From Trichomonas vaginalis G3 (taxonomy: Eukaryota > Parabasalia > Trichomonadida > Trichomonadidae): a stretch of DNA of 64,000 bases. The position numbers were made by a program, and so were the translations under genes. The notes beneath the pieces were generated by a model. It was given only the letters and a program-made list of their open reading frames with translations, ran no database searches and was not told the origin of the DNA. This document shows positions 49,686 to 60,341 of this stretch, in pieces (the stretch's first letter is position 1; every line of letters starts with the position of its first letter). The stretch lies in contig NC_067206.1 of the NCBI RefSeq assembly GCF_026262505.1, forward strand, positions 3,996,879-4,060,878, in the 5' to 3' direction.

Positions 49686-51431
49686 TCAACATTGCTTAGA
49701 GTATCTAGTTATTTTAAGTCCTCCCAATGACTCTAATTTATAATCATTTGATACAATAACATTATGACATGATATAGCATTTCTTAAATAATTTCCCTCG
49801 AGTTTGTTAAATCCACAATATGAAAATTTAAAAATATCACATTTAGAAAAAGCAAAATCCTCAATTTGAGAAATTGAATTTGAAATTTCAATTGTAATAT
49901 TATCGCTGATTATATGGTTATTATGAATTGAAAAGTTTTCTCCGGTTTTGTATATGAACAAGTTTCTCAGATTGGAAAAATTAGTCAAATTGGGAAGAGA
50001 AGATAGTTCCAAACTATTAAAAACAATAGTCTTCACATTTAACCAGCTAGGTGTAATAGGGAAAGCAGCTGATTTGTAAATTAAAGTATTAATTGAAGAA
50101 GAGTTGTAAAATGCTGTTTGACTAATTTGATTTGAAATGTTATTCTTTGTTAATATTATTATATTTTGTAGTGCATCACATCCAGAAAAAGCAAATTGGC
50201 CAATTGAAGTTAAATTCTGTGGTAAAGTAATATTCGTGAGCTCCAAACATTTATAGAATGAATAATCATCTACTGTTGTTATCAATTCTGGTAAAGTAAC
50301 TGATCGTAGTGATTGGCAATAAATAAAAGCAGAATTAGAAATTTGTGATAAAGTACATGGAAAATCAAAAGAAGATAAACTACTACAACCAGAAAATGCG
50401 CATTCACCAATTGAGACCAAATTATTGGCATATTTAAGTGTTGATAATTTGTAGCAATCTGAAAACGCATAATCGCCTATTTCAAATAAATAATATGGTA
50501 GCTGAACGCTGACTAATGAAGAGCAACCAGAAAAAGCATAGTTTGGAATAGAATGGATGTTATTAAAAAGTGCTATTGAAATTAAAGATGAACAATAGTA
50601 AAATGCAGCTTCCCCGATATAAGAAAGTGAATAAGGAAGTATAATTTCGGTGAGAGAACGATCATTAGCGAATAAATAACTTCCAATTGTGGTTAGTGAA
50701 TTATAAAATTCAATTTTTTGCAATGCAAAGCACTGTGAAAATGCCCTATCGCCTATTGTTCGTAATGAGCTTGGGATTTCGACTGTTGTTAAAAAATTGA
50801 GATCAAAAAACGCGAAATCTCCAATTGAAATCAAATTTTGTGGGAGAATAAGGGACTTAACGTAAATGCATTGATAGAATGATTGATCTTCAATCCTAGT
50901 CATTGCTGTATTAAGATGGAGAATTGTTAAATTTAAACAAAAATTAAATGCATGCTTGCCAATATAAGTTAAATTTTCTGGAAATTTAAAATTTTGAAGA
51001 GAAATGCAATAAGAAAATGCATAATCACCAATTGATGTCAAAGTATTTGGGAGAGTGATATTCAATAAGCTTTCGCATTTGAAAAATGACATATCATCAA
51101 TTTTGGTGAGATATTTTGGAAGAACAATACATTTCAATAGATTGCAATATGAAAATGAAGATTTTCCGATTGATTTAACATTTTCAGGTAATTCAACCTT
51201 AACTAATCCAGAACATTCGGAAAACGAATATTCTCCAATTGTTTCAATCGAAATTGGGAAAATAACTTGTTGTATTTTTGTGCATTGATGGTATTCATAA
51301 TCATTAACAGTTGTAACCCCATATTGAATGTTCAAAGTATTTCCATCTGGACATGTACAATACGCCCATGAAGTCAAAAAAAAACACATTAAAAAATTTG
51401 ACATAATTTTAATGAATGTTTTGTATTTCAT
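49686..51431 (-). CDS. BspA-like leucine-rich repeat surface or secreted protein
   Basis: 581 residues from the ATG at 51431; the upstream TTG that extends the frame is not a likely start, because the signal peptide begins KYKTFIKIMSNFLMCFFLTS. After it come about 17-18 Treponema-type LRRs of 23 residues, pattern L-x-x-I-G-x-x-A-F-x-x-C-x-x-L-x-x-I-x-L-P (examples LTSIGDYAFSYCISLQ, LTSIGQFAFSGCDALQ). The end, GGLKITRYSKQC, has no membrane segment or cytoplasmic tail, so it is secreted or held at the surface by other means. The BspA family is large in Trichomonas and is linked to adherence and host-protein binding. The frame is whole. Confidence 0.9.
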   Translation of the reverse strand: MKYKTFIKIMSNFLMCFFLTSWAYCTCPDGNTLNIQYGVTTVNDYEYHQCTKIQQVIFPISIETIGEYSFSECSGLVKVELPENVKSIGKSSFSYCNLLKCIVLPKYLTKIDDMSFFKCESLLNITLPNTLTSIGDYAFSYCISLQNFKFPENLTYIGKHAFNFCLNLTILHLNTAMTRIEDQSFYQCIYVKSLILPQNLISIGDFAFFDLNFLTTVEIPSSLRTIGDRAFSQCFALQKIEFYNSLTTIGSYLFANDRSLTEIILPYSLSYIGEAAFYYCSSLISIALFNNIHSIPNYAFSGCSSLVSVQLPYYLFEIGDYAFSDCYKLSTLKYANNLVSIGECAFSGCSSLSSFDFPCTLSQISNSAFIYCQSLRSVTLPELITTVDDYSFYKCLELTNITLPQNLTSIGQFAFSGCDALQNIIILTKNNISNQISQTAFYNSSSINTLIYKSAAFPITPSWLNVKTIVFNSLELSSLPNLTNFSNLRNLFIYKTGENFSIHNNHIISDNITIEISNSISQIEDFAFSKCDIFKFSYCGFNKLEGNYLRNAISCHNVIVSNDYKLESLGGLKITRYSKQC

Positions 51432-51708
51432 CTTCTTATGCAAGTATCATTATTAATTTAGGACCAAGAATTTTGATGTTTTAATTCATAAAATTGAGAG
51501 TAACTCAATGAAAAAATTGAATTTACCATTGGTTATAAGTCGTTTCTTCGCTAGGCAACGCAAAATAGTTATATCAAACACTTTCCTTGCAATTAGTCTC
51601 AAAAATATTTATACTTTGCATGCGGCAAACCCAAATTTTAGCTAAAAGTGACAGGGAAAAAACGTTTAGTATTAAAAAAAAGACCGATGAGAGCTTCGTT
51701 CGAAATAT

Positions 51709-51770
51709 AGAGGGAACTGAGAATGCGCAACCATTCTCAGGGAATATTGGATGCTATTCTCGTTCCCTCT
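51709..51770. repeat. Hairpin upstream of the BspA-like gene
   Basis: GAGGGAAC…GTTCCCTC closes a 62-base structure that includes a smaller hairpin CTGAGAATG…CATTCTCAG and a second GAATGAGAAT-like arm. It stands about 280 bases before the start codon. Confidence 0.6.
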
Positions 51771-52562
51771 GTATGGAAAATTGAGGTTTTCAAAGGGAGT
51801 TAAAATAATATCAAATTTATACTAATTTACTTCAAAATACAAAAGTATTTGACAGCTAAAATTAGTTACTTTAGCAAGCCTATCAATACCCTTTTACGAT
51901 TATTGCTACTTTTTCGAAATAAAATAAATTTATTATCAAAAACCTTTTTTTTTCTTAGTAAAAATAAACGAAATTTTTTACCTTATGAACTTTTGATGGA
52001 AATATAGATCCGTATTTTTCCCAAGTGAGCGGGGTATCTCCAATCCCAGCCCTATCGTCCTCCCAGTGTCAGTTTTCAATATAAAATCCAAATTTTTTTT
52101 GAAAATAAAAATTTCGAGAAATTTTTCTGATTTTTTTTCTTTGATTTCAATAATTCAAAATAAATTTGGGAGTAAAAAGACACTATTTAATGAAATTCAT
52201 ATGAGTGAATGTGGATAAATACTCTCAAAACATACAATTTATCTATTTTTTCTTTATATTATCAACTAATTAGTGATAATTTTTTTTGAATCAGATTTTT
52301 TTTCATTAAAAACATAATATATAACACAACAATGATGCACACATACGTATCTACACATCAAAATATAAAGCTTGTTTTGGTCTGGGCATCCCAACCCAAA
52401 ATTCTTTAAAAATTGAATAAAATTGAATACTTGGGGCTGGGATGCCCATCCCAAAACCGAATTGAATTTTTTGAATTAAAGAATATATTTATGTATTTAT
52501 AATATACATGTGATGTCTATAAAAAATACTAAATTCTAAAAAAAATTCAATTTATTCAAACG
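51771..52562. other. AT-rich spacer with GGGCATCCCA inverted repeat
   Basis: No gene. GGGCATCCCAACCC at about 52384 and its complement near 52436 (GGGCTGGGATGCCC) enclose about 40 bases. The minus-strand 62-residue frame over it is the translated inverted repeat. Confidence 0.55.
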
Positions 52563-53323
52563 TATACTAAGTGATCACTTCATTAGTAGGATCAGCAATC
52601 CTACTAAATGGTGAGAACGCCACTAACTAAAAAAGGAGTCCTTGGAGCTCTTGATCTCTTGTCAGTAGAGTTCATAATGAGGCATGGCATCTACTGATTA
52701 GAGATCAGAGCAATCCTACCTTACCTTCAGGAGCTACAAAGCTCCTAATCGTCGTTACGAGAGGGAGTCTTGGAGCTCCTGAAGCTCATCAGCAGAGGCT
52801 ATTTACCATTTGGGCCTCTTCTGATGAAAGATGCGAAACACGTCTACGAACCAGGAGCTTCAAAGCTTCTAATCCTTACTAAAGGGAGCTTTGGAGCTCC
52901 TGAGTCTCCATCAACAGAGTCCCAGATGGTAAATGTCCTTTGCTGATGAAAGATGCGAAACACATCTACGAACCAGGAGCTCCAAAGCTCCTAATCCTTA
53001 CGAAAGGAGCTTTGGAGCTCCTGAAACTCCTTTTACTATAAAATATGACAGTTTTCTTCTGAGGTTCTCATCAAATCTAAGACTTCAGAAGAAAGCTGTC
53101 CTATCAATGTATACTTACACTCTCATGGACTACAAGTGTTACAATTTTAAAGCAGAGATTATCCGAGGCCTCTCATCAAATGAGGGACCTCGGATAATCT
53201 CTACCTTAAGTAGTCAAATAACTTTTCTCACTATTAGGAACAAAAGAACAAGAGTTGGAGTACTTTAAGGCAAGATTCTTCCGAAATCTCTCATCGAATG
53301 AGAGACTTCGGAAGGACCTTGCC
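52563..53323. repeat. Hairpin cluster 3
   Basis: A continuous series of hairpins: about 52583-52612 (TAGTAGGATCAGCAATCCTA), 52638-52712 (AGGAGTCCTTGGAGCTCTTG), three related AGGAGCT…AGCTCCT-bearing units to 53030, then 53047-53100 (GACAGTTTTCTTCTGAGGTT), 53154-53202 and 53269-53323. The last two have 23- and 26-base stems, 3-base loops and the apex CTCTCAT-C(A/G)A-ATGAG. GC content is higher than around. No gene. Confidence 0.85.
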
Positions 53324-53784
53324 AAATCCTGAACGCCAATATCCTTGGAACTGAGCTAGAACCAGGGAGAAGTAGCATACTATAGAGCACGATGGTAATC
53401 TCGGAAATACTTATATCGCCCCAAGCACAATATTTAAGAAGTCTAACTCATATATACAAGAAGTCAGGCTGAATAGATATTGTGCATATGGTTTGCAGAA
53501 CTCTCATGATATTTAAAATTCATGTTATCCCAAAAAAGGTGACACTTTGGGTGTATCGTCCATCCCAGGGATGCAAAAATCACATCACCTTGGATCTATA
53601 ATGGAAATATGCAAATTTAAAATAATAAAGAAAGCCGCGAGCGAAGCGATCGGCTTAGTTCGAAGATTTTGATTCAAATCTTTGCTGATCTGTAATTCGC
53701 GGAAGCCGCGAGCGAATCGAGCGGCTTAGGTCTAAGATTTTGATTCAAATCTTTGCTTATATTCAAAAAAAAAAAAAAAAAGGT
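53324..53784. other. Spacer left of M5 with a GC-rich direct repeat
   Basis: GAAGCCGCGAGCGAA… and a following AAGATTTTGATTCAAATCTT hairpin are repeated at 53628-53688 and 53704-53764. An A tract of about 18 bases then abuts the Maverick end, as the T tract does at M1. No gene; the plus-strand frame at 53753 reads through the poly-A. Confidence 0.65.
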
Positions 53785-53820
53785 AGTGGGGCCTCCAGGC
53801 ACTTCGTGCCCTCTAGCCCT
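53785..53820 (+). repeat. Maverick terminal inverted repeat (M5)
   Basis: AGTGGGGCCTCCAGGCACTT onward, containing GGCACTTCGTGCC. It is the inverted partner of 1473-1508 and lies right after an A tract. Confidence 0.75.
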
Positions 53821-54049
53821 GAAGATGTTTAGTATAACTTTGTCCGGACAAGTAAGGGTCTATCGTCGCTACAGGAAAAGTTACGGGCGTTCCAAGGAAG
53901 TATACTTTGAGAAGCCTTTTCTCCATTTTAAAACAAGATAGGACGGTTATTTTACAAAACTGACAACACTTTGACCGAGTAGTTTTTTGAGCTGAACAAA
54001 AAGTGTCATATAAACATCTGTCAAAAACCGCTTTTTAACTTCACTTAAA
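53821..54049. other. M5 leader
   Basis: About 230 bases without a gene between the terminal repeat and the first ATG; it differs from the M1 leader. Confidence 0.5.
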
Positions 54050-55548
54050 ATGCCACGTAAGCTACGTAAGATATACGTAAGAGGAAAAGAGCATTGAAAC
54101 ATCCAATAGTAAAACTGACACCACAACAACAGTTGCAACAAAATGATGATGAATGACCCCACTATGTTGCAACAAATGTCAGCAACCCTATGCTTTTAAA
54201 CGAGTTATTGTGCACAGAGTGGAGGTTTAAGAGCGGCACTTTTTAGCGAAAATGGCAGCTATGGTGGAGCTGCAGACGGAACAGCTTATAACCCTCAAAG
54301 TCAAATGAATTTGAGTTCACTCAAAAATCAAATAACAGATGTCAAAAGTCAAACATAGACATACAGAAACAAATAAGTGAAAACGAAAAGAAACTAGAAT
54401 ATGACAGACACACAAAGAAACTCAATGAGTTAAACGTAGAGAAAAAGAAGAAAGAAGAACAACTGAAAAACTAAGTACAGAGGAATATGCGAAAAAGTGT
54501 CAGAAAAAGCAGCAGAAGTAGCAAAAATGGAACAAGATGTTATAAATTTGAAAAACCATACTACTCAATATAAAGTACTGAAAGATGAAGAAGAATAAAA
54601 CAAAAAGCCCTGAAGACCATATATGGATAGCGATGAGTATAAAAAAGAAGTTGAAGCAAATGTAAAGGCAGAAAAACTTTTACAGTTGCAAAAAACCAAA
54701 CCGTACAGTATGAAAACTTAGCACAAGAAAGTAAAATAACGACGCAGCCATGCAAAAGGCAATGAAAACGCAGAATATATAAAAGCTAATAATGACTGGT
54801 TAGATGCCCAAGCCAACGCTAAAGCAAGCCCAACTTATAGGGTCAATAAGGACAAAAATACAAGCGGATGAAGACAGTTCAAATGAAGCTTTAATGAATG
54901 CTGACTTTAAGAACGCCTTCGAAGCTCTTCATAGTAAGGTAAAACTAGTGAACGACTTCTCATCTGGAAAGAAACTGAAGTCTGAAGGTTTCGACAAAGA
55001 GTTAAGAGAAGTAGCACAAAAATATGACGAAAATAACAGATGCAGCAACGAGACAGGCAGTTCAAAGTGCCTATGACGCCGTTAGAGCAACTGTTGTGGA
55101 AAGTCAAGAAAAAGAGTTACAACAGACCAAAACAGACCTAGTAAATGCTTTCTTAAAAACGAAAAGTCAGGTAGGACATTATGCTGCAGATGGAACATAT
55201 GTGCCAGCTGGTGGAACTTATATACCAGCTGGTGGAACTTATATACTAGCTAGTGGAACTTATATACCACCAAACCCTCCAAGAGAAGCACCTGCACCAG
55301 GACTACCTAAAACATTTACATCGTCACATGGACACAGACACAGGCATGCACCAAAACCAACACAACAACCAACACACAACCAACAGTTCAAAACACTGCA
55401 CCACAACCAACAGTTCAAAAACACTGCACCACAACCAACAGTTCAAAACACTGCACCACAACCAACAGTTCAAAACACTGCACAGCAACAACCACAAACA
55501 GAGCAAGGACATAAAAGAAGTAGAGAAAAGGAAACCAAGAATTCTTAA
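54050..55548 (+). pseudogene. Maverick coiled-coil protein gene (M5 copy, broken)
   Basis: Starts MPRKLRK as in M1. It is Gln-rich, then has long charged helical stretches, then a C-terminal part with four 7-residue repeats (GGTYIPA / GGTYVPA type, 55186-55270) and a Gln/Asn/Thr/His-rich tail of repeated APQPTVQNT (55380-55495). The tail suggests a flexible, perhaps surface or packaging, region. Broken in several places. Function unknown. Confidence 0.65.
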
Positions 55549-55550
55549 AA

Positions 55551-57423
55551 ATGCTTAAGGAAAATTATGGTTACCCAGATACTCTTGACTTTAGTGACAG
55601 ATATAAAGAAGCTATTAGAAAGTTCAAGGAAGGAAATACTGACCCGAACCTATTTAGCTTTATGGTTCAGCACCAAATGGATATAATTTCAAACCTGGAA
55701 AATACAAGCTCGCTAAGGGATATGATTTAATAGCATATCATCCAAATGACATGACTGAATTTACTCCGAGATATTTGGTGTCAGAGATAAATGATAATTC
55801 AACTATCTTCATGAAACGCGTAAAAAATAGAGACGGAACGAAAGAAGAAAGGGTTATGAATGCGGATGACTTAAATAGGAACTTGTTAAAAACGGTCTCG
55901 GAATATATGAAATGCCAGCAGATGAGGTACAAGAAACTCCACAGGAAGAAGTTCAGATACAACCAGACATGGAAGAAATAGTTCAGCAACAACAGCTAGA
56001 AGAGCCTGAAGGAAACAAACAAGTCCTCCTTTGGAAACTAACTTCACAGAACTAGATGAAGATTTGGAACAGCCGAAAAATCTTGACCCTCAACAAGTGT
56101 ATGCGGAGAATATGGAATCTTTCCAAGAGTCTAAGAAAAATTCGGCTGACATAGTAGAAGAATATCGAAAAATGTTCGCCGACATACAAAAGACTCCAAC
56201 ATCAGATGAAAATATTCAGCATAGAATGGAAGAACTGAAAGAAAGTGTACGCAAATACAACAATCCTTTTTACTTACGACCATATAACGTTCAATCTTTG
56301 GCTGAACTCGGTGAAAATAAAAGGTTAAATTTCACCAAAACATATAGAAATGAAACATTGTTTAAAGTTCATTCAGAACCTAACCAATATGGAAACAAAC
56401 CTACTTTTGTTTCTGCAGACTATGGAACTACAATGAGATGGGGTCATAAAGCTAATCCGGATAGGTGGTTCATAAACTTACAACCTCAATTCCAAGAAGT
56501 TGTAGACGCAATGGAAGTGAATGGTGAACCAGATATAGCTGGTATTTTCAGCGCGGCTTTAATGCCATTGAAAGATATGAAAGATGCAGATATTTTGAAC
56601 CAGTATGAAATGAACATGGCTGATGGAAATATAACACCTGACGTTCTAGAACATTTATCTCAAAGAACTACACAGAACCATAAAGATGGTATTTTGGTGA
56701 AGAGTTTAGAAAGAAAGTTAGGGAGAGAGAAGGAAGAGAACCTATTGTACATGACCTTGCAAACGAAAGTTTGCAAAATGTCATAAAAACTTACTTTGCA
56801 GACAATGAACCGAGAATGGATGAATATTTAAGAAAACTCAAATGGACAGTACCAAATGAAATGTTAGTATTGAAAAACATGTTCCTTGACAAAATAAAAC
56901 CAACTACAGAAATAAATGACGCAAGACTGAAACATTGGGTAAAAGCTTTCCCATTCACAAAAGATATTATTGGTAACATGGAAAGAAAACCAGAATGGCT
57001 ACAAAAACATATATTTGGAAACGAGCTTATTCCATATGGACAAGCTCTGTTTGAAGAGCTTGAACCGGAAACTCAGGAAAGAGTCATGCAAACAATACGC
57101 GAAGACTCAAATACAAACTATGACAAAATCTTTCTAGGATATAGGTTACCTGAGATGGGCGACCAGAGCCCAAAGGCAAAAAGGACATGGGAAATTTTAC
57201 AACATACTAGGTGAACATGAGGCAAAGATGCAACACACTTGAAGCAGAGGGCAAGTTACCAAAAGCGACACCAAAGAAGAAGAGAAGAGTAGAACAAAGT
57301 GAAAATAGTGAAGAAGTAACTTCATCTAGTGAAAGTAGTGGCAATGAAGGAAAAAGAAGAGTTAAAAACTCAGTCAGGAAGAAAGTAAAGCTTGGTCCGA
57401 GTGGGTTCTATTATGACACATAA
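55551..57423 (+). pseudogene. Long Maverick protein of unknown function, broken
   Basis: Begins MLKENYGYPDTLDFSDRYKE. The longest readable piece (56031-56786) is acidic and helical with a central region RRNETLFKV-like and DYGTTMRWGHKANPDRWFIN. The next piece (56771-57214) is helical, and the end (57211-57423) is Lys/Ser/Glu-rich (ENSEEVTSSSESSGNEGKRR). No known domain. It lies directly before the capsid gene, the usual place for virion or maturation genes. Several breaks. Confidence 0.55.
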
Positions 57424-59061
57424 ATCCAACTATTCTATATTTTTACCATATGAAATGTACGCCGCTCAGAATATAACGCCAACAGTTTTGGATTCCATGA
57501 ACGGAAATGTTTCCGAATGGTATAACGAATGCGACAATGCCATTAGAAGGTCAGAAATAGTTCCTGGAACTTACGAATATACAACTGCTGTTTCTTATGG
57601 AAACGTAGGTGAGTTTGGAGAAGGTTCTTCAACAACAGTAGATATTGCTTGCGACAGGTTTCATATTATTTCTATTGACAACTCATTCTTATACGTGGAA
57701 CAAAGACATTGAAATAAACCCTTCTGCCAAGTTGTCTGACAAGAAAGGTTGCAATGGAATTTTCTATGTCGGATACCAATATGCTCCAGAAGTTTTCATG
57801 GGATATAAGATATATTCTAACTCTGACTTAGTTCAAACAGTAACATGGGCAAACTATGAATGGTTCGCTTTGAGAAACTCAGTACAACCACAAGCTAGAG
57901 AACAAACAGACCAGTATGCAAATATTGAGAAAATAAGAAGACTTGACCCTAACGTTCCAGGAGTTTATGTTAACCTTTCTGGTTCAGATGGAACTGCTGC
58001 CACTAAAGTAAAACTGAAACTTAGAGTTCCTTTTCATCTTTCCTCATCTTCAGGTTTTTAAGATACTTGCCAAACTGGGCAGGAAAAATTTCTATCGAAC
58101 TTACTCCAAGCAAAAATAACTTAGTCATTGCACCAACACAAGACCCATTCACTATTACTGTAGCTGGAACTGGTGGAGCCAAGTTCTGTGACTTTTGCAA
58201 AGACAAAGTTGACTTAGACTTTGGTTTCTCAAACTTCAACAATGAAGTAAACTATTATTTCAATGCTGCTGGAACTGCTTGGGACCCAGTTAAGTTTACA
58301 TGCGAAAATTTGAATGCAAGAGAATAGAAAGCAGACTTGCAGTCTATATGTTGGACCCAGATATTTCAAATGCTTTAGCTGCCAAATATATTGCAGTTCC
58401 ACTTATGTTCCCTATACACCAAATATCTGTCAAAGACTTTGCAGGTGAAGTTGGAAACCAAATCCAGGAGCCGCAGGTGCAAAGAACAGATATTGCTTTA
58501 ACAACTGCAATGAAACATGCAGATACTATGTTTGTACTGTTCAGACGAACTATAAATGACTATTCTTGTTTCTACAACCCCGGTATTAAATATCATATAA
58601 ACATAGATGGCAAATATTATCCAAGAGAAGAATATTCTACAGTTGAGGATATGAGGTCATACAACTTGACATTAGATGCTATGAACTTTAACAAACACTT
58701 CACAACAACCATTAACCCTGAAATGCAAAGTTCTATTATGCCATATGTGAAAGTATGGACTCATACAGGAGGTCAAAAAACTCAATATACAAATGGAGAC
58801 CGTTCAAACTTTTGGCTTGGCATTCCATTTGCTGACTCAGAAGACTTTATGGGTGGTATTTCAACTGTTGGTACTGTACAAATACAATATACTGGTGACA
58901 GAGACGGTCCAGATGAATTGAAAGCAAAGAAGTTTACAAAACCAATAGCACTTTTCACGGAAGATGCTCTTTTGAAGATTCGTTCGATGAAACCTGCTGG
59001 GGCTCCTCAGATTGGCATAACGACAGCTTCCATCGAGCAGATTTTGGCAGCAGGTCAGTAA
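57410..59061 (+). pseudogene. Major capsid protein gene, double jelly-roll type (M5), broken
   Basis: Beta-rich protein beginning near MTHKSNYSIFLPYEMYAAQN. It has the capsid-type turn KLKLRVPFHL followed by PNWAGKISIELTPSKNN, comparable to LPLEAIRFIP…GNIQLKVKF in M3. The last part (58300-59061) matches the second jelly roll in length and strand pattern. Sequence similarity to the M3 capsid is low, so two capsid lineages are present. Broken a few times. Confidence 0.6.
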
Positions 59062-59141
59062 GTTGTTCTTGAACTGACTTCTCTCCGTCAAATATTGACA
59101 GTACGCCAGTTTTGACATAATATTGTATTATAAACTTTCCT

Positions 59142-59375
59142 TTAGAAATATCTGTAAGTTTTTGAAGTTATATTTTTGTCTGCTTCAAGAACTTTCACCA
59201 TTTCAGTTATACCAACTTTCTTTGCTTTATGGAAATATTTTGGTTCAGCAAAGACTGCTATTCTATAACATTTACCATTGTTTGTATAAAGAACTATTCT
59301 GTCAATGTATTTGTATTGTTTGTGTGTGTAAACTTTGTTCTGCTTCAATTCGAAGAGATACTCGAATACGTCCAT
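59142..59375 (-). CDS. 77-residue Maverick protein (M5)
   Basis: MDVFEYLFELKQNKVYTHKQ…, ending KNITSKTYRYF. Alternating beta-like strands with many Tyr and Lys. Divergent from the gene at 59394 with an 18-base AT spacer (TTTTTATTCTAAGTAAA), the same close arrangement as in M3 and M4. Function unknown. Confidence 0.55.
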   Translation of the reverse strand: MDVFEYLFELKQNKVYTHKQYKYIDRIVLYTNNGKCYRIAVFAEPKYFHKAKKVGITEMVKVLEADKNITSKTYRYF

Positions 59376-59393
59376 CTTTTTATTCTAAGTAAA

Positions 59394-59976
59394 ATGTCAT
59401 TTCCGAAAAATAGAAGCGTAAGTGTTTCAAAAGGTTTAATGGCGGTGGCAGATGTGAAGTTAAATTCACCAACTCAAACAAACAGTCAAAGTGTTATTGT
59501 CAATGTCAAAGACAGAGATGTTGAAGTGGGGAAACCATACGAGGACGAAGATGGTATAACAATTGTTCCTGTAAAAGAACAACCAACATATCCTGAAGTT
59601 AGCAGAGGACTTAAGTTCGTTGCAGATATTCGAAAACGACTACCAACAACTGAAAGACAAACTTCAAACTCAGGAGAAGATTTGTCAAGCTTTAAGTATA
59701 ATGTTAAACTTGGTCGAACACAACCCTGTAAAAGTGAACTCATATGTCATTGCACCTCATGAAGTTTTGAAAGAACTATTGAAACTTTTGACAGAGGCAG
59801 ACGATATAAACATCAAAGAAATAGAACCCGACATTAGTTGCTGTGGTGTTTCATATAATGTCATTGACAAGATATACGTTATGAAAGGAGGTGAAACGTT
59901 GAACTTAAAGTATAGTTTCCCAGACGTCATAAAAATATTTGACGACCACAACATTTCATTAAAATTTATTTGCTAA
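59394..59976 (+). pseudogene. Maverick protein with EPDI-CCG motif (M5), broken
   Basis: Starts MSFPKNRSVSVSKGLMAVAD. The C-terminal domain has IKEIEPDISCCGVSYNVIDK, then IYVMKGGETLNLKYSF, the counterpart of the M4 protein at 31459. The two-cysteine-glycine core and the G-x-T-x-x-L/V-x-x-K-Y strand are shared. Function unknown. Broken about once. Confidence 0.6.
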
Positions 59977-59982
59977 GTAAAA

Positions 59983-60213
59983 ATGTCAAAACTTCTTGAA
60001 AGATGTTTGAAGAAAAATAATATAGACTTTATTTCATGTAAAGGACTTTACACACTTTTGAACGATATGAAAGACCCTGTTTTGTTTGTTCGTGTAGACA
60101 AAGGAAAGTTCTATGTCTTTACAAAATATTTGAACTTCTTAGACAGAGAACTTCAAGAAACGCCATGTGAAAGTTTAGATGAAGTTTTCTCCACTTTTCA
60201 GAAAAACTTTTAA
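59983..60213 (+). CDS. 76-residue Maverick protein (M5)
   Basis: MSKLLERCLKKNNIDFISCK…, mixed helix and strand (VLFVRVDKGKFYVFTKYLNF), ending STFQKNF. It starts 6 bases after the previous gene. No domain. Confidence 0.55.
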   Translation: MSKLLERCLKKNNIDFISCKGLYTLLNDMKDPVLFVRVDKGKFYVFTKYLNFLDRELQETPCESLDEVFSTFQKNF

Positions 60214-60222
60214 ATATTATAA

Positions 60223-60330
60223 ATGGCAGAAGACATAATGGTTTATACTATTACGACTAAAAAAAAGTCATATAATTCTATAAACAACAAAAACTTACAA
60301 AGTCCTCAAGGACGATATTTTGTAAACTAA
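60223..60330 (+). CDS. 35-residue Maverick frame (M5)
   Basis: MAEDIMVYTITTKKKSYNSI… ending GRYFVN. Placed 9 bases after the previous gene and 11 before the next, with ATTATAA before the ATG. Short, so uncertain. Confidence 0.35.
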   Translation: MAEDIMVYTITTKKKSYNSINNKNLQSPQGRYFVN

Positions 60331-60341
60331 CCTTAAACACA

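Noticed and set aside
52266-52454. 62-residue minus-strand ORF
   Set aside because: Its sequence is mostly the GGGCATCCCA inverted repeat; no conservation sign.
52933-53268. 111-residue plus-strand ORF
   Set aside because: It crosses four hairpins of cluster 3, and composition follows the repeats.
53753-53941. 62-residue ORF beginning with poly-Lys
   Set aside because: It reads through the A tract into the terminal repeat of M5; no protein features.
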